From Algicella marina (GTDB taxonomy: Bacteria; Pseudomonadota; Alphaproteobacteria; Rhodobacterales; Rhodobacteraceae), in the NCBI RefSeq assembly GCF_009931615.1, contig NZ_CP046620.1, positions 1,875,501-1,939,500 on the forward strand: a stretch of DNA of 64,000 nucleotides, written 5' to 3'. Every line of letters starts with the position of its first letter. Within the stretch, counting starts at the first letter, position 1. This document shows, one piece after another, positions 53,881 to 62,009 of the stretch. The notes under the pieces were generated by a model. The model did no database searches, had not been told where the DNA came from, and saw only the letters and a program-made list of their open reading frames with translations. Made by a program: the position numbers and the translations under genes.

Positions 53881-54854
53881 CAGGGCTGAAGCAGGATCTG
53901 ACCGGTCGTACGACGCGCCTCGAGATCCGTATGAGCCTCCGAGGCATCGGACAGCGCGTAGATCTTCGAAATGTCCGCGTTGACTGCGCCGGTCCTCACC
54001 GCGTCAAAGAGACGGTCAGATGCGCGCAGCAAATCGCTACGGTCCGCGATGTACGGAAAAACCTGGGGCCGCGCGAGCAACAGGCATTTCGGAGCCAGCA
54101 CCGCAATGTTGACGGGAGGAACCGCGCCAGATGCGTTGCCGAAACTGACAACGCGACCGAACTTCGACGCGACCGCGATTGAAACGTCGAACGTATCCTT
54201 TCCAACGCCGTCATAGACAACCGCGCACCCCTTGCCACCGGTGATGGCGGAGACTCGCGCCGGCACGTCTTCCGAGCTCGAAACGATGACATGGTCGGCC
54301 CCGAGCGAGGAGATGAGGTCGGCCTTCTCCGGCGTGGACGTTATGCCGATGACCGTGCACCCGAGAGCCTTCGCCCATGTCACTAGCAACTGACCAACTC
54401 CACCCGCAGCTGAGTGCACGAGGACAATATCGCCCTGTTCGACCGGGGCGATGCGAAATAGGAGCTGCTCCGCCGTCATCCCCTTCAACATCAGCGCGGC
54501 GGCCGTCTCGTCAGTAATATCATCAGGGATCGCGACCATGCGCTCGGCAGGAACAACCCGTTGCTCCGAGTAAGCGCCAGGCTCTGTCATGACGTACGCG
54601 ACCCGGTCGCCGACGCTCAGATCCTCGACACCGCAGCCAAGTTCTTCGACGATTCCCGCGGCTTCCATCCCAACGACGCCGGGGAATGTCATCATTGGAT
54701 AGGCGCCAGATCGCACGTAGGTGTCGATGAAGTTCACTCCTATGGCCGTGTGGCGGATCAGAACATCACCCTCGCCTGGCCGACCAGCGTCCCATTCCAC
54801 CCACTTGAACTCTTCTGGTCCACCCTTGTCGTCCTGAACGATCGCCTTTGACAT
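53880..54854 (-). CDS. NADPH:quinone oxidoreductase (Qor-like, zinc-free MDR)
   Basis: 324 residues, MDR family. GroES-like N-terminal domain (GVNFIDTYVRSGAYPM), Rossmann part VLVHSAAGGVGQLLVTWAKA with the NADPH site GITSTPEKADLI, and AVVYDGVGKDTFDVS. No structural Zn Cys set, as in Qor. It reduces quinones or enones. It is divergent from the AhpD-like gene; the gap holds an operator-like site, so it probably belongs to the GntR regulon. Confidence 0.92.
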   Translation of the reverse strand: MSKAIVQDDKGGPEEFKWVEWDAGRPGEGDVLIRHTAIGVNFIDTYVRSGAYPMMTFPGVVGMEAAGIVEELGCGVEDLSVGDRVAYVMTEPGAYSEQRVVPAERMVAIPDDITDETAAALMLKGMTAEQLLFRIAPVEQGDIVLVHSAAGGVGQLLVTWAKALGCTVIGITSTPEKADLISSLGADHVIVSSSEDVPARVSAITGGKGCAVVYDGVGKDTFDVSIAVASKFGRVVSFGNASGAVPPVNIAVLAPKCLLLARPQVFPYIADRSDLLRASDRLFDAVRTGAVNADISKIYALSDASEAHTDLEARRTTGQILLQP

Positions 54855-54895
54855 GCTTTGCCCTTCCCATGCGTGTTTTGGTCACAAATTTTCGT

Positions 54896-54911
54896 TTTGG
54901 TATGCCATATT
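54896..54911. promoter_or_regulatory. operator-like site between qor-like and AhpD-like genes
   Basis: TTTGGTATGCCATATT matches the TATGGTATGCCATA element at 50330 over GGTATGCCATA. It lies in the 158-bp gap between divergent genes, so one bound repressor could control both. Confidence 0.6.
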
Positions 54912-55012
54912 GACATTTAAAGCACAATAGTGCGAATCTGCAGTTCGAACCGCAAGTGTCTGGGCAACGCTGATGTATGCCTTAACCGGAACTTGCCGCT
55001 GGAGGAGACCCC

Positions 55013-55423
55013 ATGAACATCACCCCCCCGATCGAGTACGAAGATGCGACCGCAGAGGTTCGCGCAATCTACGATGACATACGCGCGACGCGCGGCACGG
55101 ACTACATTAACAACGTCTGGAAATGCTTTGCCCATAATCCAAAGCTGCTGCGACGCACCTGGGAGAGCGTGAAGGAAGTCATGGGGCCTGGCACACTGGA
55201 CCCTGTCGTGAAGGAAATGATCTATCTTGCGGTCAGCATATCGAACAACTGCGGCTATTGCATTGCAAGCCACAGCGCCGGTGCGCAGAAGGCCGGCATG
55301 ACCGATGAGATGTTCGGGGAAGTCATGGATATCGTTGGCATGGCGAACGAAAACAACAAGCTTGTCGCGGGTTATCGCGTCCCGATCGACGACGTGTATC
55401 TCAAGGTTCGTGGCGCCGACTGA
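55013..55423 (+). CDS. carboxymuconolactone decarboxylase/AhpD-like protein
   Basis: 136 residues, all-helical CMD family. The redox motif is SNNCGYCIASHSAGAQKAG (CxxC with the downstream His) near residues 80-88. Proteins with this motif are thiol peroxidase or disulfide reductase partners rather than true decarboxylases. GGAGGAG stands about 8 bases before the ATG. It may handle thiol or peroxide stress when sulfur compounds are degraded. 41 bp before the AceE-like gene. Confidence 0.9.
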   Translation: MNITPPIEYEDATAEVRAIYDDIRATRGTDYINNVWKCFAHNPKLLRRTWESVKEVMGPGTLDPVVKEMIYLAVSISNNCGYCIASHSAGAQKAGMTDEMFGEVMDIVGMANENNKLVAGYRVPIDDVYLKVRGAD

Positions 55424-55464
55424 GGCAGCAGGTCCACAGGACGACTGGAAAACGCGAGGGCCCC

Positions 55465-57867
55465 ATGGCGAAACTCGAAAACACCCATCTCAAGACCGTC
55501 GAGCAGCGCCTGTTGTGGGTGTCGCACTGGATGATCCATCACGCCAACCACGTCCGGCCCAAGGTGGACGGGATCAAGATCGGCGGGCACCAGGCTTCCT
55601 CGGCCTCGATGGTGTCGATCATGACGGCGCTCTATTTCTCCGCGCTCAGGCCCGCCGACCGGGTCGCGGTCAAACCGCATGCCTCCCCGGTGTTCCACGC
55701 GATCCAATACCTGATGGGCCAGCAGACACGCGAGCGGATGGAGAATTTCCGCGGGCTTGGCGGCGTGCAGAGTTACCCGTCGCGCACCAAGGATGCGGGC
55801 GATGTCGATTTCTCCACCGGGTCGGTGGGTCTTGGCGTGGGCATCACGGCGCTGGCGGCGCTGGTGCAGGATTTCATCGAGGCCAAGGCCTGGGGCCAGG
55901 ACATCCCGAAGGGCCGCATGGTGGCGCTGATCGGCGACGCCGAGATGGACGAGGGCAACATCTACGAGGTACTGCAGGAGGGCTGGAAGAACGGGCTGCG
56001 CAACACCTGGTGGATCATTGACTACAACCGCCAGTCGCTCGACGGGATCGTGCGCGAGGGGCTGTTCGAGCGGATCGAGAAGATCTTCGGCGCCTTCGGC
56101 TGGGACGTGGAGCGGGTGAAATACGGCGCGCTGCAGCGTGCGGCCTTCGAGGAGCCCGGCGGCGCGGGCCTGCGCGACTGGATCGACGCCTGCTCCAACG
56201 CGCAATACGCGGCGCTGACCTACATGGGCGGTGCGGTCTGGCGCAAGCGCCTGATGGACGACCTTGGGGACCAGGGCGACGTGACCGCGCTTCTCGACCG
56301 GCGCAGCGATGCGGAGCTGGCCGCGCTGATGGAGAACCTCGGCGGCAATTGCGTGGAGACGATGGCCGAGACCTTCGCCGCCATCGACCACGACCGCCCG
56401 ACCTGTTTCCTCGCCTACACGATCAAGGGCTGGGGAACGCCGATCGCAGGCCACAAGGACAACCACGGCGGGTTGATGACCAAGGCTCAGATGGCCGAGT
56501 GGCAGGCCCACATGGGTGTGCCCGAGGGCTCGGAATGGGAGCCCTTCGCCGGGGTGGAGGACGTCGACCGGCTCAAGGAGTTCCTCGCGAGTATCCCGTT
56601 CTTCGCCGAAGGACCGCGCCGCTTCGCCGACGCGCGGCTCGACGTGCCGCAGATCGGTTTCTCCACCGACCGCGAGATCTCGACCCAGGCCGCCTTCGGC
56701 AAGATCCTCGACGAACTCGCCAAGGGAGACAGCGCGCTCGCTGCCCGGATCATGACGACCTCGCCCGACGTGACGGGCACCACCGGGCTCGGCGCCTTCG
56801 TGAACCGGCGCCAGCTCTTCGCCCGCCACGCGCTGCCCGACGCCTTCATCGAGCACCGCATCCCCTCAACAGCGAAGTGGAACTTCGCACCCGCAGGCCA
56901 GCACATCGAGCTCGGCATCGCCGAGATGAACCTGTTCCTGCTCTTGGGCGCGGCAGGTCTCGCCCACAGCCTCTGGGGCAAGCGGATCATCCCCATCGGC
57001 ACAGTCTACGACCCCTTCGTCAACCGCGGTCTCGATGCGCTGAACTACGCCTGCTACCAGGATGCGCGGTTCCTGATCGTCGGTACGCCGTCCGGCGTCA
57101 CGCTCGCGCCCGAGGGCGGCGCGCACCAGTCGATTGGCACCCCGCTCACCGGCATGGCGCAGGACGGGCTGGCGGCCTTCGAGCCGGCCTTCGCCGACGA
57201 GCTGGCGGTCATCCTCGAATGGGCCTTCGACTACCTGCAGCGCGACGGCACGGGCGACCAGGACGAGCGCACCTGGCTTCGGGACGAGACCGGCGGCTCG
57301 GTCTACCTGCGGCTGACCACCAAGCCGCTGGAGCAGCCCGGCAAGCGCGCCGACGATGCCTTCCGCCAGGGCGCGATCGACGGCGCCTACTGGCTGCGCC
57401 CGCCGCAGCCAAATTGCGCGGTCGTCATCGCCTACCAGGGCGCCGTCGCGGACGAGGCCATCGCCGCCGCGGGCCTGATCGCCGAGCACCGCCGCGATGT
57501 CGCGGTGCTCGCCGTCACCTCCGCCGACCGTCTCAATGCCGGATGGAGCGCCGCGCAGCGCGAGCGCGCCCGCGGCAACCCCGCCGCTCAAAGCCATATC
57601 GAGCGCCTGCTGGGCACCCTGCCCCGCTACTGCGTCCTCGTAACCGTCATCGACGGGCACCCCGCGACGCTGTCTTGGCTCGGCTCCGTCGCAGGCCACC
57701 GCACCATCCCCCACGGCGTCGAGCACTTCGGCCAGACCGGCACCGTCGGCGACCTCTACCGCCACTTTCGCATCGACCGCGAGGCGCTGGTGACCTCGAT
57801 CAGCGAGATGACGGACGGGGCGCGGGCAGCGACCTTGCCGAGGGGGATGTTTATTCTTGGTGGATGA
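55465..57867 (+). CDS. AceE/MdeB-like 2-oxoacid dehydrogenase E1 (transketolase fold)
   Basis: 800 residues, the single-chain E1 type. ThDP-binding motif IGDAEMDEGNIYEVLQEGW then NTWWIIDYNRQSLDG near residues 155-190; pyrimidine domain from about 400 (HIELGIAEMNLFLLLGAAGL); transketolase C-terminal domain from about 640. Homologues are pyruvate dehydrogenase E1 (AceE) and MdeB, the 2-oxobutyrate E1 encoded beside methionine gamma-lyase in Pseudomonas. Here it could oxidise pyruvate or 2-oxobutyrate from the C-S lyase. No E2 or E3 gene is in the window. It is clearly more GC-rich than the genes before it, so it may have a different origin. Confidence 0.85.
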   Translation: MAKLENTHLKTVEQRLLWVSHWMIHHANHVRPKVDGIKIGGHQASSASMVSIMTALYFSALRPADRVAVKPHASPVFHAIQYLMGQQTRERMENFRGLGGVQSYPSRTKDAGDVDFSTGSVGLGVGITALAALVQDFIEAKAWGQDIPKGRMVALIGDAEMDEGNIYEVLQEGWKNGLRNTWWIIDYNRQSLDGIVREGLFERIEKIFGAFGWDVERVKYGALQRAAFEEPGGAGLRDWIDACSNAQYAALTYMGGAVWRKRLMDDLGDQGDVTALLDRRSDAELAALMENLGGNCVETMAETFAAIDHDRPTCFLAYTIKGWGTPIAGHKDNHGGLMTKAQMAEWQAHMGVPEGSEWEPFAGVEDVDRLKEFLASIPFFAEGPRRFADARLDVPQIGFSTDREISTQAAFGKILDELAKGDSALAARIMTTSPDVTGTTGLGAFVNRRQLFARHALPDAFIEHRIPSTAKWNFAPAGQHIELGIAEMNLFLLLGAAGLAHSLWGKRIIPIGTVYDPFVNRGLDALNYACYQDARFLIVGTPSGVTLAPEGGAHQSIGTPLTGMAQDGLAAFEPAFADELAVILEWAFDYLQRDGTGDQDERTWLRDETGGSVYLRLTTKPLEQPGKRADDAFRQGAIDGAYWLRPPQPNCAVVIAYQGAVADEAIAAAGLIAEHRRDVAVLAVTSADRLNAGWSAAQRERARGNPAAQSHIERLLGTLPRYCVLVTVIDGHPATLSWLGSVAGHRTIPHGVEHFGQTGTVGDLYRHFRIDREALVTSISEMTDGARAATLPRGMFILGG

Positions 57868-57947
57868 ACAGACTGGATCGAAAGCTCCTCGACCGGTGCT
57901 GTCAGACGAATTCGAACCAGTCTCATCCTGGACAGTGACGCTGCCCC

Positions 57948-58262
57948 TTATCCCGCACAAAGGCCGCGCCACTTGGTCAGAGCGGCGGTACGGCTCTGCT
58001 TGAAGAGGTTTCTGGCGGAGAGGCTGCGTTCACTGTTGAAGTGGTTGGTGACGGAGGCGTGGACGAAGACGAACTTCTGCAGGCTTCGCATGCGCCGGAA
58101 CCGGAGCATGGCGCGCTCCCGTCGTCGGAATGGCAGATGGGAGTTTTCTGCTCTGTTTTTTGCCCAGCGACCGGTTTCCAGTTGCGCTCCAGCGCCGATT
58201 TCCCTGAATGCGGCGCCGGACGAGCGAAGTTGATCGGTCGCGAAGATCTCGTCGAGATATCA
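57948..58262 (-). pseudogene. IS6-type transposase C-terminal fragment with internal deletion
   Basis: Minus-strand reading ends GRWAKNRAENSHLPFRRRER, AMLRFRRMRSLQKFVFVHAS, VTNHFNSERSLSARNLFKQS and a TAA at 57948, typical of IS6 transposases. At its upstream end YLDEIF is joined directly to ATDQLRSSGAAF, so about 60 codons of the catalytic core are missing. Not active. Confidence 0.88.
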
Positions 58263-58355
58263 GGGCCAGACGCTCTATCCAGTCACTTCGCCGTTAGTGA
58301 CCTAAGACATTTGCGATGAGCGTGCCTTGCGAAAAGGCCCCGAGGAGCACATGCT

Positions 58356-58720
58356 TCATTCAGGAATTTGAAGCGCCAACCTCCCCACCAGGTTCCGCAC
58401 ATTGGACACATGCCACCGCCCGCCACGCCGCGTGAGGATGCCCCTGTCATTGAGCGCCCGCGCAATGGCCCGCAGGCTCGTATGCCCGTCCGTTCGGATC
58501 GCCTCGACGACCGGCCGTAGTTCTTCGGCGAAGTCATCAGCGTTCCGCGTGACCACTTCTCTCAGCGCCTCTCCACCCTTCCCAGCCCGCCTGAGTGCCC
58601 CTGCGCCGTTCGGGTTGCCCAGCTTGACCCCGCGTGCCTTCGCGGCTGCCAGAGCCTCCCTGGTGCGCCGAGAGATGGCCTCGCGCTCCTGCTCGGAGAC
58701 TTGGCCTGTGATGCTGGCCA
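58356..58720 (-). pseudogene. serine recombinase C-terminal relic
   Basis: Reads [60 protein letters not shown] and [20 protein letters not shown]. It is a diverged copy (roughly nine in ten residues alike by eye) of the recombinase at 60293. The resolvase catalytic half is missing and foreign sequence replaces it near 58720. Confidence 0.85.
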
Positions 58721-58851
58721 TCCTGAAGTCAAGGGAAGGCGCGCTGCGCTGAGAAGAGCGGACCTCCGGGTTCATGCGCACTACGGCTGCACTGCGGACT
58801 TAGTGAGCTTTCGCTGCGCTTGCGCCAACGTCTGCTTGGGAAAAGTTATAG

Positions 58852-60135
58852 TCAGATGCCCTTGACGGCATTTCCGATAATTGCCTTGGGGCGATGCATG
58901 GCAAGTTGCCTCCGCGCTTCGTCATGACGCCCCAACCGCAGCAGGACACCGACTGACGCATATTCAATCAAATCACGCTGCGCGCGACTGCCACCTAGCC
59001 GTGCGTGATCCCAAAGCGCTTTTGTCAAAAGGTCATTCGCATCCGACCAGTTCTGATCAGCGATGGCACCGAATGCCTCAGCCAGATATCGCACAAGGTC
59101 GGCTGCTGGTCCCTTGGCACCTACAATGATCCGTTGCAGCTCCTCGGATCTTCCTGCCATCGCATATCCAAGTGCTGCATGTGCATCCGCAAAACCCAAG
59201 CCGGGGTTCGGAAACTTCTCTGCGGCATAGTCGCAAACGATCTGCCACCGTTCTTGAGGAACCTCAACACCCGAGAGCTCTGCCCGATATAGAACCGCTG
59301 CCAGATCAACCATAACATTTAACGGAGGCCCCCATGCCCCGCGCGGATCGATATCCCGGTCGACAATGCGCCACATCTCATCCGTATCGCCACGCGCCAA
59401 TGCCCAGAGCGCAATATGCCAAGCGATATGGCAATGCATTTGGCCCTCTTTTTGATAGGAACGTTGCCAGTCCGTGATGAATGCATAACCCGCTTCTGTC
59501 TGGCCTGTTTCATAATAGAGATGTGATCGAAAATGCGCACCATGCGCATTCCGCGGATTGGCCGTTAGTGATTTATCAATGCTCTTTTCGGCACGGTGGA
59601 ATTGGCCGACTTCGGCTTGCGCGAACCCCAACAGACCTTGGAGCCACCAGTCATCGCCATAATGGGGTTCAAGGATCTCAGCCAGCGCTAGGTTCTCGGC
59701 TTCGCGTCCCGGCTCGCCACTGAATCCGATCAGACTCAGGACGCCCAGACAGGCTTGTGCGACAATCACATCACGGGGATATTCTTGCAATTGATCACGC
59801 GCGGCCTGATATCCAGCGGCGTTTTTGCCGTCGATCAAAAGGCCGATGATCTTGATCTGCCGCGCTTCTCGTTCCGTCAGCGGCCCGTCGCATTGTTTGG
59901 CGAGATGAAGTGATTGTTGCGCACCAGCCCTATTTCCGACGAGCTGCCGATAACGCGCCAATACGATATGTGGGAGGGCGAAGCCTTCGTCTTCTTGGGT
60001 CGCCAGTTTGAGCGCGGCTTCAACGCCGACCTCGGCACCGAGGAACCGATCAAGGCCAAGAACATACGCATCTCTGGCCTTTTGCGAGTTCGTAGAAAGC
60101 GAACATCCGTATCTGTCTTTCATCCCCAGCACCAT
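58852..60135 (-). CDS. tetratricopeptide-repeat protein (TTC38-like)
   Basis: 427 residues of helical repeats. It resembles the TTC38-like family, starting KDRYGCSLSTNSQKARDAYV and containing EPHYGDDWWLQGLLGFAQAE, LTANPRNAHGAHFRSHLYYE and HCHIAWHIALWALARGD. An ATG at 60123 may be the real start. No signal peptide. Such proteins are soluble and of unknown function. It sits between two recombinase copies, so it was probably brought in as cargo. Confidence 0.8.
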   Translation of the reverse strand: MVLGMKDRYGCSLSTNSQKARDAYVLGLDRFLGAEVGVEAALKLATQEDEGFALPHIVLARYRQLVGNRAGAQQSLHLAKQCDGPLTEREARQIKIIGLLIDGKNAAGYQAARDQLQEYPRDVIVAQACLGVLSLIGFSGEPGREAENLALAEILEPHYGDDWWLQGLLGFAQAEVGQFHRAEKSIDKSLTANPRNAHGAHFRSHLYYETGQTEAGYAFITDWQRSYQKEGQMHCHIAWHIALWALARGDTDEMWRIVDRDIDPRGAWGPPLNVMVDLAAVLYRAELSGVEVPQERWQIVCDYAAEKFPNPGLGFADAHAALGYAMAGRSEELQRIIVGAKGPAADLVRYLAEAFGAIADQNWSDANDLLTKALWDHARLGGSRAQRDLIEYASVGVLLRLGRHDEARRQLAMHRPKAIIGNAVKGI

Positions 60136-60239
60136 GTTTGAGCCAATGCTACAACAAACCGCACGAAATGTCTGTGACTTCGCAAAAGCGGTCGCTGATC
60201 AGTCGCACAGCATTCAGAACAATGGGCTCAGTGCTGACG

Positions 60240-60844
60240 TTCGCCGCATCCAGAATGAACTTCAACTTCGTGGGTGCTGATGCGTATTGCAGCTAGCTCG
60301 TCAATCTCTCCACCAAGTTCCTGACATTCGACACATGCCACCGCCCACCGCGCCTTGTGAGAATACCCCTGTGATTGAGCTCCCGCGCCATGGCCCTCAG
60401 GGTCGTGTGCCCGTCCGCCTGGATCGCCTCGACGACCGGCCGCAGCTCTTCCGCAAATTCGTCGGCATTGCGCGCCACGGTCGCTCTCAGCGCCTCTCCG
60501 CCCTTCCCAGCTCTCCTGAGGGCCTCCGCGCCGTTGGGGTTGCCCAGCTTGACCCCACGGGCCTTTGCGGCTGCCAGCGCCTCCCGGGTGCGCCGGGAGA
60601 TGGCCTCACGTTCCTGCTCCGCGACCAGGGCCATGATGCCGACCGTGAGGTCATTTGCCTCCGGCATGTCGACGGCCACGAAGCGGACGCCGCTGTCTCT
60701 GAGGGTGAGCAGGAAGGCGGCATTGCGGGAGAGCCGGTCGAGCTTCGCGATGACGAGCGTTGCGCCCGTCAGTCTCGCAAGCCCCAGGGCTTCCGCGAGT
60801 TTTGGCCTGTCCGTCTTGCGTCCGCTCTCGATCTCGGTGAAGCG
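60240..60844. repeat. 605-bp direct repeat, right copy
   Basis: Same sequence and orientation as 39295-39899, at a constant offset of 20,945 bp. Here the recombinase gene continues past the end of the repeat to its proper start, so this is the intact parent copy. Confidence 0.9.
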
Positions 60845-60985
60845 GCCAAGGATGGTTGCGGTGCGGGCGACGGCGAAGTCCTCGATGGCCTTTCTCTGCG
60901 CGTCCAGCCCCAGTCCCGACTTCCCCTGCCGTGCGGTCGAGACCCGCTCGTAGGCGACGAACTTCGGAACCGGCTTCTGGATCAT
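60293..60985 (-). CDS. serine recombinase (resolvase/invertase family)
   Basis: 230 residues. Catalytic Ser in FVAYERVSTARQGKSGLGLD near residue 13, the resolvase core LVIAKLDRLSRNAAFLLTLR and [20 protein letters not shown], the E-helix region [20 protein letters not shown], and a C-terminal HTH with [18 protein letters not shown]. It is the only intact copy of four in the window. The ATG at 60985 fits the family. It lies where a phage large terminase would be expected, directly after the small terminase gene. Confidence 0.9.
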   Translation of the reverse strand: MIQKPVPKFVAYERVSTARQGKSGLGLDAQRKAIEDFAVARTATILGRFTEIESGRKTDRPKLAEALGLARLTGATLVIAKLDRLSRNAAFLLTLRDSGVRFVAVDMPEANDLTVGIMALVAEQEREAISRRTREALAAAKARGVKLGNPNGAEALRRAGKGGEALRATVARNADEFAEELRPVVEAIQADGHTTLRAMARELNHRGILTRRGGRWHVSNVRNLVERLTS

Positions 60986-61074
60986 CGGGTGTACAAACCT
61001 GCCTGACGTTGGTTGCGCAGGTCTGTACATCGCTCAGATGCCGTCGATGTCGTAGTCGTTTCTGCCCATGGGCG

Positions 61075-61584
61075 TCAGTTGACCGGGCGCTTGCCATTGT
61101 CCGGGACAACATTGCCCTTGATGTCCCGCTCGGAGCCATCGGCGTACTCGTAGACGGTCTTGAAGATGATCGTGCCGTCGCCGATCTCCTGGTCCCGGAC
61201 GGATACACGGGTGCGGGCCGAAGGGGTCAGACCCATCTCGGTCATGTAGCGGCCCATCAGTTCAATCTGCTTGTTGGCGATCGAGAGCCACGGCGATTGC
61301 TGGACGTAGCCCGAGGGCATCCGGATCAGCATTGGAGTGGTCTGCAGCTTCTCCTCGGCCTCGACCCAGCGGGCCCAGGCCTGGCAATAGGCGGCGAAGG
61401 CGCCACGGTCGCAGGTCGTCAGAACACCCATCCCGTGGAGGGTCTTCGCCAGCCGCCGCCACTCCGCTCTTGCTGCCTTCGAGAGATGCCCAGGGCAGCG
61501 GGGCATACCATCGGGCGGTATTGGTGCATCCGGACCAGCGCGGTCGCGCAGCGCCACCGGCTTCGGCTTGCGTCCGGGCTTCAT
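61075..61584 (-). CDS. phage terminase small subunit, P27 family
   Basis: 169 residues. RKPKPVALRDRAGPDAPIPP, LSKAARAEWRRLAKTLHGMG, TTCDRGAFAAYCQAWARWVE and PWLSIANKQIELMGRYMTEM are typical of P27-type small terminases, which bind phage DNA for packaging. It overlaps the HTH gene upstream by 4 bp. No large terminase follows; a recombinase stands there instead. Confidence 0.9.
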   Translation of the reverse strand: MKPGRKPKPVALRDRAGPDAPIPPDGMPRCPGHLSKAARAEWRRLAKTLHGMGVLTTCDRGAFAAYCQAWARWVEAEEKLQTTPMLIRMPSGYVQQSPWLSIANKQIELMGRYMTEMGLTPSARTRVSVRDQEIGDGTIIFKTVYEYADGSERDIKGNVVPDNGKRPVN

Positions 61585-62009
61585 CCCCGCTCCTCAATGG
61601 CGACGCTCTCCGTCTCCAGAAGTCCGGGCTCTGCCGCCCGCGTCACCCGCACCGGTCCCTCGGCCTCGCGCCCGACGATGTTGATCGTCAGCGATTGCGG
61701 CACCTCATCGTCCCGATCGTTCTGCCAGCGCGTGTCCTTCTGCCCCAGCCACTGCTTGCCGAGCCAGATCAGCATCGTCGGGTTGCCACCCTGCGCCGTT
61801 ACCCACTGTGCGCGCCGGAGCGAGGCTTTGCCCTCCGCAGAGTGTTTCTTGTAGAACTCCGCACATCCCCCCTCCCCCGCTTCCTTCAGCCGCCGGTCGA
61901 TCGTATCCGAGGAGACCCCGAAGAAGGCCGCGCATTCCTCTGCCGTGCAATGGATGCGGGCGAGGTTGACGAGCTGATCGAAGTCGATCTCCTTGCGGGG
62001 ACGGGCCAT
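61581..62009 (-). CDS. phage-associated HTH protein
   Basis: 142 residues. RPRKEIDFDQLVNLARIHCT, then AEECAAFFGVSSDTIDRRLK, is a homeodomain-like HTH of the kind placed next to terminases. A C-terminal part (SLTINIVGREAEGPVRV) follows. The ATG at 62009 overlaps the methyltransferase stop (TGATG). It may be a DNA-binding packaging or regulatory factor. Confidence 0.8.
   Translation of the reverse strand: MARPRKEIDFDQLVNLARIHCTAEECAAFFGVSSDTIDRRLKEAGEGGCAEFYKKHSAEGKASLRRAQWVTAQGGNPTMLIWLGKQWLGQKDTRWQNDRDDEVPQSLTINIVGREAEGPVRVTRAAEPGLLETESVAIEERG

Noticed and set aside
55372-56856. A 494-codon minus-strand frame opposite the AceE-like gene
   Set aside because: Antisense shadow of a GC-rich coding sequence whose sense strand has a complete ThDP enzyme.
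56349-57938. A 529-codon plus-strand frame inside the AceE-like gene
   Set aside because: It is a shifted reading of a GC-rich gene, full of Arg and Pro, with no motif of its own.
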